From Elusimicrobiota bacterium (GTDB lineage Bacteria; Elusimicrobiota; Elusimicrobia; UBA1565; UBA9628): 32,840 bases of DNA. The notes beneath the pieces are model-generated. The model saw only the letters and a program-made list of their open reading frames with translations. It made no database searches and was not told where the DNA came from. Each line of letters starts with the position of its first letter. Position 1 is the first letter of the stretch. Below are positions 29,001-32,840 of this stretch, in pieces. The stretch spans positions 1-32,840 of the forward strand of contig JAUYSH010000040.1 of the NCBI GenBank assembly GCA_030696455.1, written 5' to 3'. The position numbers were made by a program, and so were the translations under genes.

Positions 29001-29245
29001 AGAAGGGGCCGGTGAAGGCCATCTCCGGCACCTCGATGTCCACTCCCGGCGTGGCCGGCGCGATCGCGCTGCTCGCGATGATGTTCGGCGTCACCGAGAT
29101 CGGCCCGAAGCTCGACGCCATCGTCAACGCCGTCATGTCGACTCTGGATAAGACGGGCCAGAGCCCCGACGCGGAAGGCCAGGGCTTCATGAACGTCGAC
29201 GCCGCGTACCGCAAGCTCAAGGAGATTTTTTCAGCGAAGCCGTGA
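26078..29245 (+). CDS. site-2 protease (M50) fused to subtilisin (S8)
   Basis: The 1055-residue product has a signal-like N-terminus (1-31, ending AYHAAAQ), an Ala/Ser-rich linker, and two copies of an Asp/Gly-rich unit 85 residues apart (DELGNPRRTGGEGGPDD at 198-214 and 283-299). A membrane metalloprotease domain follows: H352-E-I-G-H356 in a hydrophobic segment, a FNPLH...HIDP loop, GPAVN, and D485 in PLPPLDG. A propeptide-like beta domain (about 610-730) precedes a subtilisin domain with D773 (VIDSGAD), H803 (GHGSWVH), N887 (AAGN) and S986 (GTSMS). Both proteases have complete catalytic residues. M50 enzymes cut within the membrane and S8 enzymes cut exposed chains, so sequential cleavage by one protein is plausible. 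It has RBS AGGAGA. The PrcB-like protein at 3628 is a candidate partner, since PrcB works with a subtilisin in Treponema. Confidence 0.87.
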   Translation: MKRFRSVIALALSLALVVVSPGSSAYHAAAQTVGASVGSSASAGVSGVSGASLGRASGVSSIPMMSPSALTLSPVLSAPSIVPSAMPNAAVVSAAPVAAKTAAAPVALKALTPISAKAATERLREGVSLPHAVRKGPAVSSLQTVVSGVDSKSAETQAAEAALQFDGAFAKKKDDSSKGMPDQDTDENGNPSRDGGTDELGNPRRTGGEGGPDDTSDPDYGGRGGNDGLFGALRHGRLNAFAAGEKASVSLRAAKKDSGKGMPDSGDSYDGTGRPTERGGDIDELGNPRRTGGEGGPDDRSDPDFGGDRGGNSGLFGLFGVGLLGGAAATVAGLSLGSLAMFPMIILSLVLHEIGHARMADKLGDPTARLQNRASFNPLHWKTHIDPVWTLLVPAATFLFAGFIFGGARPVPVEPRYFKNPVKGMALVALAGPAVNMGLAAAGALAVTGAVAAGLGAGVIATLGMFVFLNVLLAVFNMIPLPPLDGSHILKSFLPYQARNAIDGVMERLGPMGVLLPILLVFMVAGGAIVGASAFVAKLLIGGVMAVTGVQTASAFLPALAALGLAVGQIGASQSASRAAAQQAPAGPSVPGAASGGANAPVDLIVMFGEKRTRLHDAHITNVDVNLPSGVEQYTRLQQAMLAQLETAGLDGSALEPYKATPLATYARINAATIRVDGSSAAQFTREMAERGFSVYPNTERKIIRPVPVSPEDMDPGARSAVTMDENLRIVKADLVQAEAEKMWGKPVLGFWSGLWAKVFKSEPPQPRIGVIDSGADVSHPLLRRVKEVKNMTSGENVDDIGHGSWVHSTVLHMAPWSRATTHYKTFLNGGATLDDILKSLTQAGNDGNLVISNSWGSDDGDPKSPDSLLVKKLAAEGRIMVFAAGNAGSGKNTIGSPAIVTYKDAATGAIRVVSVAAAGRDKKIAYFSSRGPGSPTTARDPNYKDHRPDLTAVGYNIEGAWPAALNEADRVDGEKGPVKAISGTSMSTPGVAGAIALLAMMFGVTEIGPKLDAIVNAVMSTLDKTGQSPDAEGQGFMNVDAAYRKLKEIFSAKP
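26669..26719 (+). repeat. 51-bp exact direct repeat, copy 1
   Basis: This stretch is identical to 26924-26974, 255 bp (85 codons) downstream, inside the M50-S8 gene. The flanking KGMPD...DG...GNP sequence is also repeated less exactly. Identity at synonymous sites suggests a recent duplication or gene conversion. Confidence 0.85.
26924..26974 (+). repeat. 51-bp exact direct repeat, copy 2
   Basis: Second copy of the 26669-26719 unit, encoding DELGNPRRTGGEGGPDD just before the first M50 membrane segment. Confidence 0.85.
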
Positions 29246-29275
29246 AGACGAAGGAGCCCGTCCGACGAGGCTCCG

Positions 29276-29303
29276 GCTCATCTTGCCGCCGGCAAGACTG
29301 AGC
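29276..29303 (+). terminator. hairpin after the M50-S8 gene
   Basis: A 12-bp stem with one bulge (29276-29287 with 29291-29303) and loop GCC lies 30 nt after the stop codon. No real T-run follows. It is a probable terminator. Confidence 0.5.
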
Positions 29304-29358
29304 GCTTGATTCTAAATGCGACCGGCGCCGCAACCATACCGTTACGGAGATTCGTGCC

Positions 29359-29745
29359 ATGACTTCCTCAGCGATGTTCATAGTCGAAGACGACGATCAT
29401 TTTCGCGAGACCTTCATCGACGTCATGTCGTTGAAGGGCATCGAGGTGACCGGCGCGCGCACCGGCGACGAGGCCATCAAGGCCCTGCGCCAGAGCCAGC
29501 CGTCGGTCATCATCATGGACGTCCAGCTGCCCGACGTGCACGGCTTCGACCTGTGCCGCAAGGTCAAGCGACTCGACAACCAGAAGGACACCCCGGTCAT
29601 CTTCGTGTCGGCGTCCACGCAGTACGCCGACCCGCGCGACCGCGTCGAGGGCCTCCTCGCCGGCGCCGAGCAGTTCCTGCCCAAGCCGATCACCGTCGAG
29701 AAGCTGTGGGGCGAGATCGAGCTCGTGCTCGGGAAACATCACTAA
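29359..29745 (+). CDS. stand-alone response regulator receiver domain
   Basis: The 128-residue product is a complete CheY-like receiver with no output domain: acidic pocket E10-D11-D12, phosphoacceptor D54 in IIMDVQLPD, S84 in FVSAS and K109 in LPKP. It should be phosphorylated by a histidine kinase or act as a phosphate shuttle; no kinase is in the window. A GGAG-type site precedes the ATG. It converges on fbaB with a shared terminator. Confidence 0.92.
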   Translation: MTSSAMFIVEDDDHFRETFIDVMSLKGIEVTGARTGDEAIKALRQSQPSVIIMDVQLPDVHGFDLCRKVKRLDNQKDTPVIFVSASTQYADPRDRVEGLLAGAEQFLPKPITVEKLWGEIELVLGKHH

Positions 29746-29747
29746 GG

Positions 29748-29766
29748 GACTGTTTCCGGAAACAGT
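29748..29766. repeat. palindrome, copy 3
   Basis: GACTGTTTCCGGAAACAGT starts 3 nt after the response regulator stop and precedes the shared terminator; the core 18 bp form a perfect palindrome. Confidence 0.7.
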
Positions 29767-29776
29767 TCGCCCAAAA

Positions 29777-29810
29777 GAAGAGCCCGCGGGGGAAACCCCG
29801 CGGGCTCTTC
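29777..29810. terminator. bidirectional terminator between the receiver gene and fbaB
   Basis: A 15-bp perfect stem (29777-29791 and 29796-29810) with loop GAAA has A-rich sequence on one side and T-rich on the other, and lies between convergent genes. Confidence 0.88.
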
Positions 29811-29826
29811 TGTCTGAACGGCCGCT

Positions 29827-30882
29827 TTACGCGATCGTGACCTTCTTGTCGAGGTACACGTCCTGGATCGCGTTGAGGATGCCGACGCCGTCCTTCATCG
29901 GGCGCTGGAAGGCCTTGCGGCCCGAGATGAGGCCCATGCCGCCGGCGCGCTTGTTGATGACGGCCGTCTTCACGGCCTCGACGAGGTCGGATTCGCCCGA
30001 GGACGCCCCGCCCGAGTTGATCAGCCCCGCCCGGCCCATGTAGCAGTTGGCCACCTGCCAGCGGGTCAGGTCGATGGGGTTGTCGGTCGTGAGCTTCTCG
30101 TAGACGAGCTTGTGCGTCTTGCCGAAGCCTTTGATCGCGTTGTAGCCGCCGTTGTTCTCAGGCAATTTTTGTTTGATGATGTCGGCCTGGATGGTGACTC
30201 CCAAATGGTTGGCCTGCCCGGTGAGGTCGGCCGACACGTGGTAGTCCTTCTCGGCGGTCTTGAACGCGTTGTTGCGCACGTAGCACCACAGGATGGTGGC
30301 CATGCCGAGAGAATGCGCGGCCTCGAACGCCTGGGAGACCTCCCAGATCTGGCGGCGGGACTCGGCGGATCCGAAGTACACGGTGGCGCCGACGGCGACG
30401 CAGCCCATGTTGTAGGCCTGCTTCATGCTGCCGTACATCGTCTGGTCGAAGGTGTTCGGGTAGCTGAGCAGCTCGCTGTGGTTGAACTTGAGGATGTAGG
30501 GGATCTTGTGGGCGTACTTGCGCGCGGTCATGCCGAGCACGCCGAGCGTGGAGGCCACGCCGTTGGCGCCGCCCTCGAGGGCGAGCTTGACGATGTTCTC
30601 CGGGTCGAAGTAGACCGGGTTCGGGGCGAAGGAGGCGGCGGCGGAGTGCTCGATGCCCTGGTCGACGGGGAGGATGGACACGTAGCCGGTGCCCGCGAGA
30701 CGGCCGTGGTCGTACAGGCTCTGGAGCGACTTGAGGACCGGGGTGGGCCGGTCGGAGAGGGCGAACAGCCGGTCGACGGAATCCGGGCCGGGGAGGTGGA
30801 TCGTCTCCTTGGGGATGGCGGTGCACTTGTGCTCGAGGAGCTTGGCGTCGGCTCCGAGCAAGGCTTCGATGTTCGTGGTCAT
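29827..30882 (-). CDS. fbaB: class I fructose-bisphosphate aldolase (FbaB type)
   Basis: The start at 30882 gives 351 residues, the length of E. coli FbaB (350), and has AAAGGAGA just upstream; a longer frame to 30954 would cross the -10 box. The sequence follows FbaB closely throughout: [17 protein letters not shown] (about 64-80), [21 protein letters not shown], the ADIIKQK segment (233-239) holding the probable Schiff-base Lys, [14 protein letters not shown] (279-292) and GLISGRKAF (317-325) for phosphate binding. The enzyme reversibly cleaves fructose 1,6-bisphosphate in glycolysis and gluconeogenesis in the cytoplasm without a metal ion. It is a housekeeping gene that stands apart from the exported proteins around it. 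Confidence 0.96.
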   Translation of the reverse strand: MTTNIEALLGADAKLLEHKCTAIPKETIHLPGPDSVDRLFALSDRPTPVLKSLQSLYDHGRLAGTGYVSILPVDQGIEHSAAASFAPNPVYFDPENIVKLALEGGANGVASTLGVLGMTARKYAHKIPYILKFNHSELLSYPNTFDQTMYGSMKQAYNMGCVAVGATVYFGSAESRRQIWEVSQAFEAAHSLGMATILWCYVRNNAFKTAEKDYHVSADLTGQANHLGVTIQADIIKQKLPENNGGYNAIKGFGKTHKLVYEKLTTDNPIDLTRWQVANCYMGRAGLINSGGASSGESDLVEAVKTAVINKRAGGMGLISGRKAFQRPMKDGVGILNAIQDVYLDKKVTIA

Positions 30883-30919
30883 GGTCAGCGAGTCTCCTTT
30901 GGACTTAAAAACGGTTTCT

Positions 30920-30925
30920 ATTATA
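30920..30925 (-). promoter_or_regulatory. -10 box of fbaB
   Basis: A perfect TATAAT on the minus strand inside an AT run lies 37 nt before the ATG. It supports the 30882 start and a leadered mRNA with a strong ribosome binding site. Confidence 0.65.
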
Positions 30926-31031
30926 TATACGAAAGGGCCCCGAGCGGGGGACAATCACGGTCATATGCAACGATTGAGCCTGTTTTGCTAATGTTGGGCG
31001 ATTCGGCGCCGCATCATAGGAGAACCCCAGC

Positions 31032-32147
31032 GTGAGGAACAACCATTCCGCCGTCGTCGCCGCCGTTCTCGCCGCCTTGCTCGCCCCCCGGACGTCGTCC
31101 GCCGCGGAGGACGGCCATCTGTGGGAGGTGACCTCCCGGATGGAGATGCCCGACATGCCCGCGGGGATGATGGGCGCGATGGGCGGACGCACCGCCACGG
31201 TGTGCCGCGGCGAGGACGAGCGCGAGAACGTCTCCAAGGACAAGGAGATGAAGGACTGCGAGATCTCGGACCTCAAGCAGACGCCCGCGAGCGTGTCGAT
31301 GACCGTGAAGTGCACGGAGGGCCGCTCCGGCAAGATGGAGTTCGCCTACAACAAGGCGCGCACCGAGTATAAAGGGACGATGCGCATGAAGGACCCCGAG
31401 CACGGCGAGATGACGATGAGGCTCACCGGCAAGCGCCTCGGCCCCTGCGACGCGAAGAAGGCGCGCGCGGAGCAGACGGCGAAGGTCGAGAAGATCAAGG
31501 CCCAGGCCGCAGGCGCGCAGGCCGAGTACCAGGAGATGAGCCGCAGGTCCGAGCGCGACCAGCTCAAGGGCTGCGCCAAGGCCGTCGAGAAGATGGACCC
31601 CGACAGCCTCGGCATGTGGGGCCACTGCTATAAGAAGAAGGACGCGGACTGCAAGTCGATGGTGGAGACCTACACCAAGCAGCAGCCCAAGGTCGCCGAG
31701 GAGTGCACGGCGAAGGCCGCGGAGCTCTGCAAGCGCTACCAGGCGGAGGAAGGCTTCCTCAAGGCCGGCCGGACGCACGGAGAGGCCGCGGCGCGCGTGT
31801 GCGGGTTGAACCACGACGACCTGCGCAAGAAGCTGTGCAAGGGCGCGAGCAAGAACGAGTCCTACGAGTTCGTCGGCGCCCAGTGCCCCGACCAGGCGAA
31901 GCCCCTGGCCAAGAAACATTGCGCGGGCCGCAGCTACACGGTGAAGGAAGGCGACCCGCGGCGCGTCGAGAAGAAGTGGTTCAAGTTCTGCAAGGCCGTC
32001 GCCGGCGCCCGCCTCGAGGGCGACGAGGACGGCGAGGCCGCCGAGACGCCGGCTCCCAAGGAAGTGAAGGATAAGGCCAAGGACGAGGCGAAGAAGGCCG
32101 CCAAGGGCGCGGCCGTCGACGCGCTCAAGGGCCTGTTCGGCCGCTAG
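31032..32147 (+). CDS. exported DUF3617-like Cys-rich protein
   Basis: The 371-residue product starts at GTG with AGGAGA 8 nt upstream. A signal peptide (about 1-24, ending SSA) precedes a DUF3617-like domain (about 27-140). That domain begins LWEVTSRMEMPDMPAGM and contains VC, DC, a VKC-x-E segment and a closing GPCD. The second part (about 170-320) has at least ten further Cys, consistent with several disulfides in an oxidising compartment. The tail is Lys/Ala-rich (about 335-365). DUF3617 proteins are exported and uncharacterised. The gene is followed after 17 nt by a D,D-carboxypeptidase gene, so an envelope role is likely. Confidence 0.7.
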   Translation: MRNNHSAVVAAVLAALLAPRTSSAAEDGHLWEVTSRMEMPDMPAGMMGAMGGRTATVCRGEDERENVSKDKEMKDCEISDLKQTPASVSMTVKCTEGRSGKMEFAYNKARTEYKGTMRMKDPEHGEMTMRLTGKRLGPCDAKKARAEQTAKVEKIKAQAAGAQAEYQEMSRRSERDQLKGCAKAVEKMDPDSLGMWGHCYKKKDADCKSMVETYTKQQPKVAEECTAKAAELCKRYQAEEGFLKAGRTHGEAAARVCGLNHDDLRKKLCKGASKNESYEFVGAQCPDQAKPLAKKHCAGRSYTVKEGDPRRVEKKWFKFCKAVAGARLEGDEDGEAAETPAPKEVKDKAKDEAKKAAKGAAVDALKGLFGR

Positions 32148-32164
32148 ACGGGAAGGGCCGCGGC

Positions 32165-32840
32165 ATGGTCACGCTGATGTTGGCGCTCGGCCTGGCCGCG
32201 GCCGTCCCGGCGGCCGCGGCGAGCAACGCTTATCCGAAGGCGGCGGCGGCCTACGTCGTGCTGCGCGACGGCGAGGTCTTGTGGAGCGGCAGCGCCGATA
32301 AACGGCTGCAGCCCGCGAGCCTGGCCAAGATGATGACGGCTTTGCTCGTGATCGAGGAGGGGCGGCTCGACGAGACCGTGACCGTGAGCCGGGGGGCGGC
32401 GCGCGCGACGGGCACGCGCCTGGGCCTGCGCGAAGGCGACCGCCTGACGGCCCGCGACCTCCTGACCGCGTCCATCGTGCGCTCGGCCAACGACGCCTGC
32501 CGCGCGCTCGCGGACGCGCGCGGCGGAACGCAGGAGAAGTTCGTCGCGCGGATGAACGCGCGCGCCGGCCTCATGGGGTTGAAGAACACGCGCTTCGCCA
32601 ACGCCTGCGGCCATGACGCGGACGGGCAGTACTCGACCGCCGCCGACCTCGCGGCGCTGGCCGGCGAAGCGGCGAAAAGGCCGGAGTACCTGAGCGCCGC
32701 GGGGCTCGAGCGCGCGACGGTCAGGACCGAGTCGGGCCGCGAATTCTCCTTCGACAACACCAACGCCCTGATCGGCCGCTACCCCGGCGCGCTCGGCCTC
32801 AAGACCGGGACCACGCCGGGCGCGGGCACCTGCCTGGCCG
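32165..32840 (+). CDS. D-alanyl-D-alanine carboxypeptidase, S11 (partial)
   Basis: The frame is open from the ATG at 32165 to the window end (225 codons), so the C-terminus is missing. A signal peptide (about 1-19, ending AAAA) is followed by all three penicillin-binding motifs of low-molecular-weight PBPs: S52-L-A-K55, S107-A-N109 and K213-T-G-T216. S11 enzymes trim the terminal D-Ala from peptidoglycan stem peptides in the periplasm. GGGAAGGG is the likely ribosome binding site. It probably forms an operon with the upstream DUF3617-like gene. Confidence 0.92.
   Translation, partial: MVTLMLALGLAAAVPAAAASNAYPKAAAAYVVLRDGEVLWSGSADKRLQPASLAKMMTALLVIEEGRLDETVTVSRGAARATGTRLGLREGDRLTARDLLTASIVRSANDACRALADARGGTQEKFVARMNARAGLMGLKNTRFANACGHDADGQYSTAADLAALAGEAAKRPEYLSAAGLERATVRTESGREFSFDNTNALIGRYPGALGLKTGTTPGAGTCLA

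Noticed and set aside
30883-30954. 24-residue N-terminal extension of fbaB
   Set aside because: It would contain the -10 box and ribosome binding site, and FbaB homologues begin at the 30882 Met.

Overview
The window is about 33 kb of very GC-rich bacterial chromosome, with no rRNA, tRNA, transposase, phage gene or CRISPR array that I can recognise. Most of the content is exported or membrane proteins. The mix (class I FbaB aldolase, large exported proteins with long Ala/Pro/Ser-rich N-termini, many short-leader promoters) reminds me of Elusimicrobiota. That is an impression from protein style, not a phylogenetic result.

Layout. 143-1606: exported ClpP-fold protease. 1603-3496 (minus strand): lysozyme-like exported protein, small basic protein, ceramidase-family membrane enzyme. 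3628-4155: PrcB-like exported protein. 4237-8991: fusion of an MFS-like membrane domain to two ATP-grasp halves. 9090-10358: M28 metallopeptidase. 10521-15348: two-gene operon of exported proteins with HAD-like domains, the second also carrying a RecB/Cas4-type PD-(D/E)XK nuclease domain. 15556-17468: four-gene stress-type operon (Pro-rich peptide, DUF3309, SDR, ferritin-like DUF2383). 17602-20010: MFS-like protein. 20028-20659: two small unknown genes. 20857-25731: M48 metalloprotease fused to an MFS-like domain. 26078-29245: M50 site-2 protease fused to an S8 subtilisin. 29359-29745: lone receiver domain. 29827-30882 (minus): fbaB. 31032-32147: DUF3617 Cys-rich exported protein. 32165 to the window end: start of an S11 D,D-carboxypeptidase.

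The most interesting signal is a putative regulon. Eight promoters (for the ceramidase, PrcB-like, MFS/ATP-grasp, M28, HAD/nuclease operon, MFS, M48-MFS and M50-S8 genes) carry a GC-rich dyad resembling TTGGGnCC-n(2-5)-GnCCC. Its end always lies 22-24 nt from the -10 box, covering about -51 to -36 where a -35 element is missing. That is where a class II activator would sit. Several of these genes also have a -10 box only 5-8 nt before the start codon, so their mRNAs should be leaderless.

Seven of these regulated proteins (counting both genes of the HAD/nuclease operon) share an N-terminal plan: a signal peptide ending in Ala-x-Ala/Gln or similar, 100-240 residues of Ala/Pro/Ser/Val-rich sequence, then very different functional domains. 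The picture is a co-controlled set of envelope proteases, transporters, a possible peptide ligase and a possible nuclease. I infer a secretion, processing or surface-remodelling programme; the sequence does not show its purpose.
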